From contig NZ_CP014263.1 of NCBI RefSeq assembly GCF_001988955.1, positions 1,674,001 through 1,738,000 on the forward strand: a stretch of 64,000 bases of DNA, in the 5' to 3' direction. This document shows positions 1 to 8,049 of this stretch, piece by piece. This DNA is from Spirosoma montaniterrae (lineage in GTDB: Bacteria; Bacteroidota; Bacteroidia; Cytophagales; Spirosomataceae). The first letter of the stretch is position 1. Each line of letters begins with the position of its first letter. Made by a program: the position numbers and the translations under genes. The notes below the pieces were generated by a model, which had not been told where the DNA came from, made no database searches, and worked only from the letters and a program-made list of their open reading frames with translations.

Positions 1-44
1 CGTTTCATTTAGTTCCTGATGCGGGTTCGCCCCGCGTTTCTGGT

Positions 45-1196
45 ATGACGTCACGGACCAAAACGTACCTCCTCCACGGAGGTCTTTTTTTAATTACGCT
101 GATTACGACCACGATGGCTGGTGCCGAGTGGATGTTTGGGCGATTGTTTATCCCGCTCGAAGGCATGAAAACGCTTGGCTGGAACGAGTTTCTGGCCGGG
201 TTTCAGTTTTCGATTCCGTTCCTGTCGATTCTGACTGTCCACGAGTTTGGGCACTACATTGTGGCGCGGGCCAATCGGGTGCGCGTTACGCTGCCATTCT
301 ACATTCCGATCTGGCTCGGTATTGGGCAGGGCATTGGTACGCTGGGCGCGTTTATTCGCATTCAGGATTATATCAACAGCCGCCGAAAATACTTCGACAT
401 TGGTGTAGCCGGGCCGCTGGCGGGGTTTGCCCTGGCGTTAGTGGTGTTGTGGTACGGTTTCACGCACCTGCCACCCCCCGAATACATTTTTACCATTCAC
501 CCTGAATATCAGAAATGGGGCCTGGCCTATGGGCAGTTTGCCTACGAAAACCAGCCGCCCGGTCAGAATATTGGGCTGGGCGATACGCTGCTGTTTTCCT
601 TTTTTAAAACTTACGTAGCCGATCCGATGCGGGTGCCACATCCCTACGAAATGGTGCATTATCCCTACTTGCTGGCGGGGTATCTGGCTCTGTTTTTTAC
701 GGCCCTGAACCTGATTCCGATTGGACAGTTAGACGGTGGGCATATTCTGTACGCTCTCATCGGACGTGAGCGGTTTCGGTGGGTAGCACCGGCGTTATTC
801 ATCCTGTTTGCCTTTTATGCCGGATTGGGTTCGTTCAGGCCCACCGACTTCGCTATAGCCACCGACGAAGGCTTTTACGAAAAGCTGGGGTATTTTGGCC
901 TGTATATTTTTATGCTATACCTCGCTTTTTCGCGCATCAGCGAAAACCGGCTGACGGTTCTGCTCATTACCCTGAGCGTAGTGGTGGCACAACTGGCCCT
1001 ATCGTGGTGGCAACCCGCCTGGGAAGGCTATTCGGGCTTTTTAGTCTTTGTGTTTGTGCTGGGTCGGTTACTGGGTATTTATCATCCCGAAACCGAGTTG
1101 CAGGAACCTTTAGGCACCAAACGAACCGTGCTTGGCTGGCTCGCACTGCTTGTATTTATTCTGTGTTTCAGCCCCCGGCCATTTCTGATTTCCTGA
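45..1196 (+). CDS. Site-2 protease family (M50) intramembrane metalloprotease
   Basis: Polytopic membrane protein of 383 aa. The zinc motif HEFGH is at residues 66-70 inside a hydrophobic segment, and the second M50 signature (NLIPIGQLDGGH, with Asp230 as expected third ligand) lies in a later helix. Members of this family cut substrates within the membrane, often anti-sigma factors during regulated intramembrane proteolysis. It lacks an obvious PDZ domain, unlike RseP. The next genes, 108 bp downstream, are an ECF sigma factor and a single-pass anti-sigma-like protein, so that protein is a natural candidate substrate (inference). The ATG at 45 gives a short N-terminus followed directly by a membrane helix. 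Family assignment is firm; substrate is not known. Confidence 0.9.
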   Translation: MTSRTKTYLLHGGLFLITLITTTMAGAEWMFGRLFIPLEGMKTLGWNEFLAGFQFSIPFLSILTVHEFGHYIVARANRVRVTLPFYIPIWLGIGQGIGTLGAFIRIQDYINSRRKYFDIGVAGPLAGFALALVVLWYGFTHLPPPEYIFTIHPEYQKWGLAYGQFAYENQPPGQNIGLGDTLLFSFFKTYVADPMRVPHPYEMVHYPYLLAGYLALFFTALNLIPIGQLDGGHILYALIGRERFRWVAPALFILFAFYAGLGSFRPTDFAIATDEGFYEKLGYFGLYIFMLYLAFSRISENRLTVLLITLSVVVAQLALSWWQPAWEGYSGFLVFVFVLGRLLGIYHPETELQEPLGTKRTVLGWLALLVFILCFSPRPFLIS

Positions 1197-1304
1197 TGCG
1201 GGAAACTGCCAACAACCTGGCGAAGTTGTTAAATAAGTAATACGCTTATTTTCAGTCAATTTATATATCTTACGGCAAAGAACCACTCTACTGAACCTAC
1301 ACTT

Positions 1305-1895
1305 ATGGCACTGTTTTCAAGACAACCTTCCGACGCAGAGCTGATGGCGGGTATTCGGGCAGGTGGTGCACAGCGTCGGCAATCCGAAAACAAGTTGTAC
1401 GAAAAATATGCTTACCTCATCGCCGACGGCACCCGAAAGCATCGGTTAGATGAGGAAGACTGCGCCAGTGCCTATTCCGATACAGTGCTAACGATCTTCG
1501 ATCATATCATAACCGGGCGTTTTGAAGGACGTTCGGAACTTAAAACGTACCTCTATCAAATATTTACGAATAAATGTGTTGACTTTATCCGAAAAAAGAC
1601 GACTAACCGAAGTAGTGTACATGATGCGCTCTCACTCGACGATTCGCTGATGCAACTGCCCGACGTGGCCCGGTCAGTGGTGCAGCAACTGATTGCCCAG
1701 AGCGACGTAGACCATCTGCACCGGCAGTTGCGCGACATTGGTGAAAAGTGCCGGTCGATGGTTCTGGCCTGGGGTGAGGGGTACTCTGACGAGGAGATTG
1801 CGCAGACGCTGGGCTACAACTCAGCGGCTGTTGCCAAAACCAGTCGCTTACGCTGCTTGGAAAAATTACGCGAACGTTATCGCACAGACCTATGA
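1305..1895 (+). CDS. ECF-type RNA polymerase sigma-70 factor
   Basis: A 196-aa protein with a sigma region 2 around residues 50-100 (including ELKTYLYQIFTNKCVDFIRKK) and a region 4 helix-turn-helix near the C-terminus (YSDEEIAQTLGYNSAAVAKT). Size and two-domain layout fit extracytoplasmic-function sigma factors, which bind core RNA polymerase and direct it to a small regulon. The stop overlaps the start of the next gene by 4 bp (ATGA), so the two are translationally coupled, as is usual for sigma/anti-sigma pairs. A distinctive feature is an unusually basic linker and C-terminus. Which promoters it reads cannot be told from this window. Confidence 0.9.
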   Translation: MALFSRQPSDAELMAGIRAGGAQRRQSENKLYEKYAYLIADGTRKHRLDEEDCASAYSDTVLTIFDHIITGRFEGRSELKTYLYQIFTNKCVDFIRKKTTNRSSVHDALSLDDSLMQLPDVARSVVQQLIAQSDVDHLHRQLRDIGEKCRSMVLAWGEGYSDEEIAQTLGYNSAAVAKTSRLRCLEKLRERYRTDL

Positions 1896-2659
1896 ATAAT
1901 CTTGAATTCATTGAACAATATGTAACGGGTCAGCTTTCGGCTGCCGAACGAACTCAGTTTGAAAATGCGCTGCAAACAGACCCGGCCTTAGCCGATTTGC
2001 TGGCTTTTTACGTCCTATCCAAACACACCGCCAAAGCCGAAGCCCGCGAGCAACGCCGGGCCGAACTCGACGCCCTGCGGCATCAACTGGCGCAGCCACC
2101 GACCGCCAGTGAAGGTGCCGACAGCCGTGTTCGTTCGCTCTGGAGTGCGCCCATGCGCTGGGCCGCAGCCGCCAGCGTTGTGCTGCTGCTGGGCCTGGGC
2201 TGGTATTTCCTACGCGACACGGTCAGTACCGCCAACCCGCGCCAGTTAGCCGATGCTTACATTAGCCGCAACTACGACCAGTTGACCACTACCATGAGTG
2301 GCGGTACAACCGACAGCCTGACGCAGGGCATTGGCTTGTATAATGAGAAGAAATTTTCGGAAGCTGAAGCCGTCTTCGAGCAATTGCTGACCCAGCAACC
2401 CAATAACGACCGGGTGTTGAAATTCGCCGGTATTGTTGCCCTGCGCCAGCAGAAATACGACCAAGCAATTGCCCGTTTTAACCGCCTGAGCCAGCGTACA
2501 GACCTCTTCAGCAACCCCGGCACCTTTCTGGAAGCCCTCGCCCGATTGCAGCGCAATCGACCGATGGATAAAGAGCAGGCCAAAAAGTTGCTTAATGAAG
2601 TGGTTGTCAAGAACTTGGAGGGCAAAGCAGAAGCGGAGCAACTGCTAAGTACGTATTAA
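1892..2659 (+). CDS. Anti-sigma-like single-pass membrane protein with periplasmic TPRs
   Basis: 255 aa. Residues 1-70 form a soluble helical region resembling the cytoplasmic domain of Bacteroidota anti-sigma factors (LEFIEQYVTGQLSAAERTQF), without the HxxxCxxC zinc motif. One membrane helix lies at about 88-107. After it comes a region with at least two TPR-like helix pairs (EKKFSEAEAVFEQLLTQQP; QQKYDQAIARFNRL). This topology puts the anti-sigma domain inside and the TPRs in the periplasm. It overlaps the sigma gene by 4 bp and is followed after 17 bp by the subtilase gene. The anti-sigma role is inferred from position and topology; there is no direct proof in the sequence. Confidence 0.72.
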   Translation: MNNLEFIEQYVTGQLSAAERTQFENALQTDPALADLLAFYVLSKHTAKAEAREQRRAELDALRHQLAQPPTASEGADSRVRSLWSAPMRWAAAASVVLLLGLGWYFLRDTVSTANPRQLADAYISRNYDQLTTTMSGGTTDSLTQGIGLYNEKKFSEAEAVFEQLLTQQPNNDRVLKFAGIVALRQQKYDQAIARFNRLSQRTDLFSNPGTFLEALARLQRNRPMDKEQAKKLLNEVVVKNLEGKAEAEQLLSTY

Positions 2660-2676
2660 CGCCAACCCCACACACT

Positions 2677-4437
2677 ATGACCACCGACGAACGCCCCGAT
2701 GCCAACGCCAACCCAGCACAAACGAGTAATTCACCGTCTGGACTTATAAACGGGCATCACTCAAAACCCTACTCCATTATTGAGACCAACCGCGATAAAC
2801 TTCGGAAATTAGGTTGTTTCGTGCCGGTCATTCAGATTCCCGTCGGCAAGGGCGAACCGGCTCCGGTGGTGGTACAGCGACAGAAAATTCTGGTGTTCAG
2901 TAAGGCTGAAATCGACCAGTTGCCAAAACGGAAAGGCGAGAAGCCATTCATCTGGTTAGAACTGGAGGGTAAACGTCGGCGGGCTACGTTTGTTCGCATC
3001 AGCGATTGCCCTAATCCACCCGGCGAGTATAGTAAGTTGGGGGAGGAGACGTATACGGTATTAGTTGAATTCGGTTCTCTTGTCAGTGCAAAGCGGGTAG
3101 CGACTGAGTCAGTAAATCGCGATGCCGACACGCAGGCCAATAATTTTGTGCTGAACTCAGAACCAGCCGGTTCGTTGCCGTCGCCACCCATTCAGGATGC
3201 TATACCGACGAAGCAAGTACAACATAGCGATTTTCAGATTGTTGATGGAGAAGATCTAAAGCAATACCAGGGGGAAAGTACGCTTGTGGTAGCCGTGGTC
3301 GATTCGGGGGTCAAATATGACTTGAGCAATCTTTCTGATGATGAAGATGATGATGAAGAAATCCTGTGTGCATCGGAGCCGCTTCCAGCTAAATCGGGCC
3401 TGTATCATTATGATGAGCGCGGTGCCTACCGTTTCCGGTTGTCAACCGGGTTGCCAGGCTGTAACATACAGGCACCGGCCATCGGCTACTGCGGTATTAC
3501 CGATTACGTTGAACTACCAGATAATGCCAAAAAATTGTGTGTACTGAAACACTACACACCCGAACAAATCCGCAGCAGTGCCTTCGACGACAACCGGGTA
3601 ATCCGGGACGATAAGTCGACTTCGCGGGGCGGTCGGCACGGCACGTATATAACGGCCATTATCAACCATAATACGCCCAAAGAGGTGTCGGTACTGCCGG
3701 TGAAAGCGTTCAACGTGGGCGGCTACGGTACGCTGTTCGACGTGCTGTGCTGCCTGAACTACGTGCTGGCTCAGAAACGCGCCGGGTTGCCCATTCAGGT
3801 GTTGAATGCGAGTTGGGTCGGGCAGATCAATGCGGACGGGAAACGGCTGTTAGACAGCAAGTTCCGCGAGCTGGAGAAAGCAGGAATCATTGTTGTGGCC
3901 GCAGCCGGTAATCAGAAGCGCGATCTGGGAGACCCCGCCTTGGGTACGTTATACCCAGCCTGTTACAGCACTGAGTGCGAAAACGTAATTACCGTTACGT
4001 GCGTCGAACGGAAATACAAGCCGGTTAAACAAGGTACGGCGGGCAAACGCGGTGGCCTGACCGGAGCCGAACAGCAGGAGATTTTACAACACATGGGCTT
4101 AGACCCGAATCAGTACGATGCCGTGGTTGATGGGTATGAAGTAACCCAGAATTTTTCCAACCGGTTGGTGTCGGTGGGCGTATATGGTGGGCTGCTGACG
4201 GAGACAGGGACAAAAAATCCATTCCAGGAGGTCATTCCCACCTATAAGGAACCGCTACAGGGAAGTTCGTTTGCTACGGCCCGCGTCAGTGCCATTGTCG
4301 CGTCGTATCTGGCGGCAAACCCAACTGCGTTGACCTCAGCCAATATAGCTTCAGTCAAAGAACAGATTCTGACGGCGCACACGCGGGAAGAGGCTACTAT
4401 AGAACCGCGTATACACATGGGACGATTAATAAGTTAG
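2677..4437 (+). CDS. S8 family (subtilisin-like) serine protease, apparently cytoplasmic
   Basis: 586 aa. The catalytic triad is visible: Asp209 in VVAVVDSGV, His321 in GGRHGTYITAII and Ser531 in GSSFATARVSA, with the oxyanion Asn412 in AAAGN. There is no signal peptide and no membrane helix, unusual for this mostly secreted family. Residues 30-135 form an N-terminal region of unknown fold. A very acidic run (residues 221-228) follows the catalytic Asp and could bind calcium. A long insert rich in Cys sits between Asp and His. It is encoded 17 bp after the anti-sigma-like gene and 50 bp before the CHAT protease gene, so it probably belongs to the same operon. Its substrate is unknown; being cytoplasmic, it might process the sigma factor, the anti-sigma domain or a target made by the regulon. 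Confidence 0.88.
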   Translation: MTTDERPDANANPAQTSNSPSGLINGHHSKPYSIIETNRDKLRKLGCFVPVIQIPVGKGEPAPVVVQRQKILVFSKAEIDQLPKRKGEKPFIWLELEGKRRRATFVRISDCPNPPGEYSKLGEETYTVLVEFGSLVSAKRVATESVNRDADTQANNFVLNSEPAGSLPSPPIQDAIPTKQVQHSDFQIVDGEDLKQYQGESTLVVAVVDSGVKYDLSNLSDDEDDDEEILCASEPLPAKSGLYHYDERGAYRFRLSTGLPGCNIQAPAIGYCGITDYVELPDNAKKLCVLKHYTPEQIRSSAFDDNRVIRDDKSTSRGGRHGTYITAIINHNTPKEVSVLPVKAFNVGGYGTLFDVLCCLNYVLAQKRAGLPIQVLNASWVGQINADGKRLLDSKFRELEKAGIIVVAAAGNQKRDLGDPALGTLYPACYSTECENVITVTCVERKYKPVKQGTAGKRGGLTGAEQQEILQHMGLDPNQYDAVVDGYEVTQNFSNRLVSVGVYGGLLTETGTKNPFQEVIPTYKEPLQGSSFATARVSAIVASYLAANPTALTSANIASVKEQILTAHTREEATIEPRIHMGRLIS

Positions 4438-4445
4438 TGAAATTT

Positions 4446-4464
4446 GCCAACCGACCGGGTTGGC
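4446..4464. other. Hairpin between subtilase and CHAT genes
   Basis: GCCAACC and GGTTGGC form a perfect 7-bp stem with a 5-nt loop in the 50-bp spacer. There is no T-run after it, so an attenuator or mRNA-processing site is likelier than a full terminator. Confidence 0.4.
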
Positions 4465-4487
4465 GTTCGTTCTGATCGGGTTGAACC

Positions 4488-7271
4488 ATGAAACGTGTAC
4501 TACGCTGTCTGGCTGTTGCGCTACTACTAACCTGCCGGATGTATGCTCATGGGGCGTCTCCGGCAGCGTTGGCCGTAGAACTGCGTACCATTCTTCAAAA
4601 ACCACTGTCCGACCAGAATAAGCTGTTAACCGATTGGCAGCAACGCTGGAACCGGGCGGGCTATGCCAAAGATTCGGCCTACGTCAACGCGCTGTTGCAG
4701 GTTGGGATGTTACGGCTGTTCGATGGCAAATACGACGACGCAGCTACTACCGTTCAGCAGGCCGTAACGGTATGTCGCACTAATCCGGGCCGCACCCGCC
4801 CGGCTGATCTGTCGAAGGCTTTGTACCGGCTGGGGGTTATTTACAACCTGCAAAGTAAAATCGAACCAGCCATTACCGTGCTGAAACAAGCCGTAATGGC
4901 TGGTCAGAACAGCCCTGAAGCAGCCACGTGGGTTGCCAATGCCTACCTGTATTTAGCCTACGCCTACGACACGAAAAGCGATTTCCAGCAGACCATTACG
5001 CAGGCCGACTTCGGGTTGCAGACATCGGCTCGTTTGGGTAACAAACCCCTGACCGCCAATCTGCTACGCCAGAAAGCCCAGGCGTTGAACTCATTGCAGC
5101 GGTATGCCGAAGCCCAGCAAGCCGTTGAACAGGCCATCCAAACCATAGAACACGAGCCGGGGCTGACAGCGGCTTTGGCCGATAACTACAGCCTGCTGAG
5201 TATTATTCTTGGGCATCAGCATCAGCCCGAACGGGCACTTCGCTACGCACAGCAGGCGTTTGCATCAGCCAAAAGCATAGCCTATAATCAGGCACCCAGC
5301 ATGGCAAACCGGGTGTGTTTCCTGCTCAACAATATGGGCCGCTACGACGAAGCACTGGCTTACGGTCAATACACCATAGCTACGAGTAAAGACCCGTTCA
5401 GAAAAGCCGAAGCGTTACAGCTCATGGGGGTAACGTACTGGAAAAAAGGCGATTATGCTCGGAGTTTGCAACTTTATCAACAGGGTATTACCGAACTGCC
5501 GATCAATTATGCGAACCGAAACATCGAGCAGTTGCCCGACGACCAGCGTATTCGTTTAGTAGCGCACAAAGAGGTTTTATTTACCCTGCTGCGCGACAAA
5601 GCCGATACCTGGCTCGACTATGCCAACGCAACGCGCAACAACCGCCAGCGGCTCCAGCACGCGCTGGATACGTATAAAGCTGCCGATCAGTTAATCGACT
5701 TTATGCGCTGGGAACACACCGGACAGCAGTCGAAATTATTCTGGCGGCAAAAAACGCGCGGACTCTACGAACGGGCCATCGAAACCTGTTACCGCCTGAA
5801 CGATAGCGAACAGGCGTTTCGGTTTATGGAAAAGAGCCGGGCCGTACTATTGGCCGATCAACTCAACGAACTCGGCGCACGTCAGCAACTGTCACTGGCG
5901 CAGACAGGCATGGAACATCGGTTGCGTCTGGCCGTTGGTGAGCAGCAGACCAAGTTAGCGGTTGTGCAGCCCGACAGCCCGGACTATGGCCCTTCCCGCG
6001 CGGCATTGACGCTAAAACAGGATAGTTTAGAAACGTTTCTGCGACAGTTGGAAACCTCCAACCCGGCTTATTTCCGCTACAAATACGACAACCACGTGCC
6101 TCCACTAACCGACGTAAATGCGTTTTTAGCCGGACACGGAACTTCGCTCGTTACCTATTTCGTGGGCGATAGTGCGCTATATGTGCTGAGTCTGGATGGG
6201 CGAAAAGCGAAATTAGTACGGCAGTCTGTTTCAGCGTATAACCAGACTATTCGGGCGTTTATGCCGCTCCTGACAACGCCCGACGCACTAAGTCGCCGAA
6301 CCGAGGTGGAACGGTTCTGGGCCTTGGGTAGTCGGCTGTATCAGCAACTGCTGGCTCCGCTGTCGTTGCCGAAAGGTCGGGTAGTAGTGTCGCCCGATGG
6401 CTTTTTTATTCCGTTCGAGACGCTGAGCCGATCTGCCACCCGCGACGAGTATCTTGTTGCCGACTATGCGTTTAGTTACGTTTACTCGGCGCGGCTGCTG
6501 TTACGAAATCAGGGCAATCCGGCGCGGCTGGCAGCACTGAGTAGCCATGATTTTGTGGGTATGGCTCCCGTTGCCTTCGCCAGTACGTTAAAGCAGGTCG
6601 CGCTACCCGGTTCCGATGAAGCTCTGAAGCCCATAGCTGCCCGGTTTGGCTCGTCGGTGTTAGTTACAGGCCCTGCCGCTACCCGCCGAACGTTTCTGTC
6701 AGAAGCCGCCGACGCCCGGGTAGTACACCTGTTCACCCACGCCACTGCCGACACCAGTCAGCGTGAACCATTACTTTATTTCGCCGATTCGACGCTCCGC
6801 CTGTCGGACCTGGCCGACGGTCAACTGACTAACACGCAGTTAGTTGTACTGGCAGCCTGCAAAACCGCCGTTGGAGCCAATCAGCGGGGCGAGGGGGTGT
6901 TTAGTTTAGCACGCGGGTTTGCGGCTCTGGGCGTGCCGAGCATACTGACGACCCTCTGGAGCGTTGAAAACAAAGCTACTTACGAAATTACAAACCTGTT
7001 TTACCAGTACGTAGCCGACGGTTTGCCCAAAGATGAAGCCCTGCAACAAGCCAAACAGGACTGGCTCCGCACTGCCGATGGAGCCAATCGACTGCCCAAC
7101 GTCTGGGCCGGGCTGATCCTGGTGGGCAACACCGAACCCCTCGACCAACCGAGTCGGTGGCCCTGGGTAGCGGGTGGCCTGCTGGTACTGCTCGGTGCCG
7201 GGGGAGTGTGGTGGTGGCGACGGATGCACCGGCTGGCTACACCCGCAGTTGCATGGCTTCGGCCAGTTTAA
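4488..7271 (+). CDS. TPR-CHAT protein, membrane-anchored caspase-like protease
   Basis: 927 aa. An N-terminal signal peptide (about residues 1-23) is followed by many TPR-like helix pairs to about residue 420, a coiled region, and a CHAT domain in the last third. The CHAT catalytic pair is visible: His751 in HLFTHATAD and Cys791 in VVLAACKTAVG, with the typical RGFAALGVPSILTTLW stretch after it. A membrane helix at about 890-908 followed by a basic tail anchors the C-terminus. The protease domain should therefore face the periplasm. CHAT domains are clan CD cysteine proteases related to caspases and separase. Position downstream of a sigma/anti-sigma pair suggests it may cut the periplasmic TPR part of the anti-sigma-like protein (inference). 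The 3' end overlaps the convergent exonuclease gene by 35 bp. Confidence 0.9.
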   Translation: MKRVLRCLAVALLLTCRMYAHGASPAALAVELRTILQKPLSDQNKLLTDWQQRWNRAGYAKDSAYVNALLQVGMLRLFDGKYDDAATTVQQAVTVCRTNPGRTRPADLSKALYRLGVIYNLQSKIEPAITVLKQAVMAGQNSPEAATWVANAYLYLAYAYDTKSDFQQTITQADFGLQTSARLGNKPLTANLLRQKAQALNSLQRYAEAQQAVEQAIQTIEHEPGLTAALADNYSLLSIILGHQHQPERALRYAQQAFASAKSIAYNQAPSMANRVCFLLNNMGRYDEALAYGQYTIATSKDPFRKAEALQLMGVTYWKKGDYARSLQLYQQGITELPINYANRNIEQLPDDQRIRLVAHKEVLFTLLRDKADTWLDYANATRNNRQRLQHALDTYKAADQLIDFMRWEHTGQQSKLFWRQKTRGLYERAIETCYRLNDSEQAFRFMEKSRAVLLADQLNELGARQQLSLAQTGMEHRLRLAVGEQQTKLAVVQPDSPDYGPSRAALTLKQDSLETFLRQLETSNPAYFRYKYDNHVPPLTDVNAFLAGHGTSLVTYFVGDSALYVLSLDGRKAKLVRQSVSAYNQTIRAFMPLLTTPDALSRRTEVERFWALGSRLYQQLLAPLSLPKGRVVVSPDGFFIPFETLSRSATRDEYLVADYAFSYVYSARLLLRNQGNPARLAALSSHDFVGMAPVAFASTLKQVALPGSDEALKPIAARFGSSVLVTGPAATRRTFLSEAADARVVHLFTHATADTSQREPLLYFADSTLRLSDLADGQLTNTQLVVLAACKTAVGANQRGEGVFSLARGFAALGVPSILTTLWSVENKATYEITNLFYQYVADGLPKDEALQQAKQDWLRTADGANRLPNVWAGLILVGNTEPLDQPSRWPWVAGGLLVLLGAGGVWWWRRMHRLATPAVAWLRPV

Positions 7272-7854
7272 ACACCTCTTTCAGGCATTGGGCGGTCAGC
7301 ACGGCATCTTCCAGCGCGTTGTGAAAGCCATCTTCGCGGGCAAAGCCGAAATAGTTCGCTATAGCCGTCAGGCTAAGCCGGTCGGGTACGCTGCGGCCAT
7401 TGGCTTTCAGCACGCGAAACGTGAAGTAGGCCAGCGTGTGCAGGTCGAGCAACACCCGCGAGTAAGGCCATTTTAACTTCTCGTAGCGGTAGGCTTCTTT
7501 TAGGAAATTGATGTCGTTGATCACGCTCTGTCCGCAGATTATCACATTGCGCAGAAACGGAGTCCGGTCTAACTGACCGGGCGGCACCCGAATGCCCAAC
7601 TGCTTACAAATCCACTCTTCCATCGCCGGTAATACGTCGTACATCATCGGCGCATCTTCGAGGTCGGCCAATGAGAGGTTGTGAATTTTTTCGGACGACG
7701 ACGAGAATGCATCTTCATTTTCTGGGTACACATTGGTCAGATAGCGGCCTTTTTCCGTCCAGTCGTCGTCGAACAGCACCGCACCGATCTGGATAATTTC
7801 ATTGTAGTCCGGCTCCGGGCCGGTCATTTCGAGGTCAAGAACAAGATAAGGCAC
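7237..7854 (-). CDS. DnaQ-like 3'-5' exonuclease (DEDDh type)
   Basis: 205 aa. The exonuclease motifs are visible: Exo I in VLDLEMTG (Asp and Glu), Exo II around VINDINFL, and Exo III as HNALEDAVLTAQCL (His and Asp). The order and spacing fit the DEDDh group that includes the DNA polymerase III epsilon subunit, RNase T and oligoribonuclease. No extra domain is present, so it could act on DNA or RNA; the sequence does not decide this. It is convergent with the CHAT gene and overlaps its 3' end by 35 bp. The upstream 180 bp contains the terminator of the AraC gene and an AT-rich stretch that may hold its promoter. Confidence 0.85.
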   Translation of the reverse strand: MPYLVLDLEMTGPEPDYNEIIQIGAVLFDDDWTEKGRYLTNVYPENEDAFSSSSEKIHNLSLADLEDAPMMYDVLPAMEEWICKQLGIRVPPGQLDRTPFLRNVIICGQSVINDINFLKEAYRYEKLKWPYSRVLLDLHTLAYFTFRVLKANGRSVPDRLSLTAIANYFGFAREDGFHNALEDAVLTAQCLKEVFKLAEAMQLRV

Positions 7855-8018
7855 AAGAATGATATGATTTACAGCGTATAATCCAGCGTAGTTGAGAGCG
7901 AAATAATAGCAGAACTATTAGGCTTGCAAGTAATTTTTATTCTGAAAAATAATCGCGTTATTTTTCAATGATGAAACATTTTGGTATCCATTGCCGTTTT
8001 ACCTACAACTTCCAATCC

Positions 8019-8049
8019 AAAACCCGTCTGACCATTTCAGGCGGGTTTT
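8019..8049 (-). terminator. Terminator hairpin of the AraC-type gene
   Basis: Arms 8019-8031 and 8037-8049 pair over 13 bp with one G-T pair (AAAACCCG against CGGGTTTT at the base). It overlaps the stop codon and ends in a T-run on the minus strand. Confidence 0.7.
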
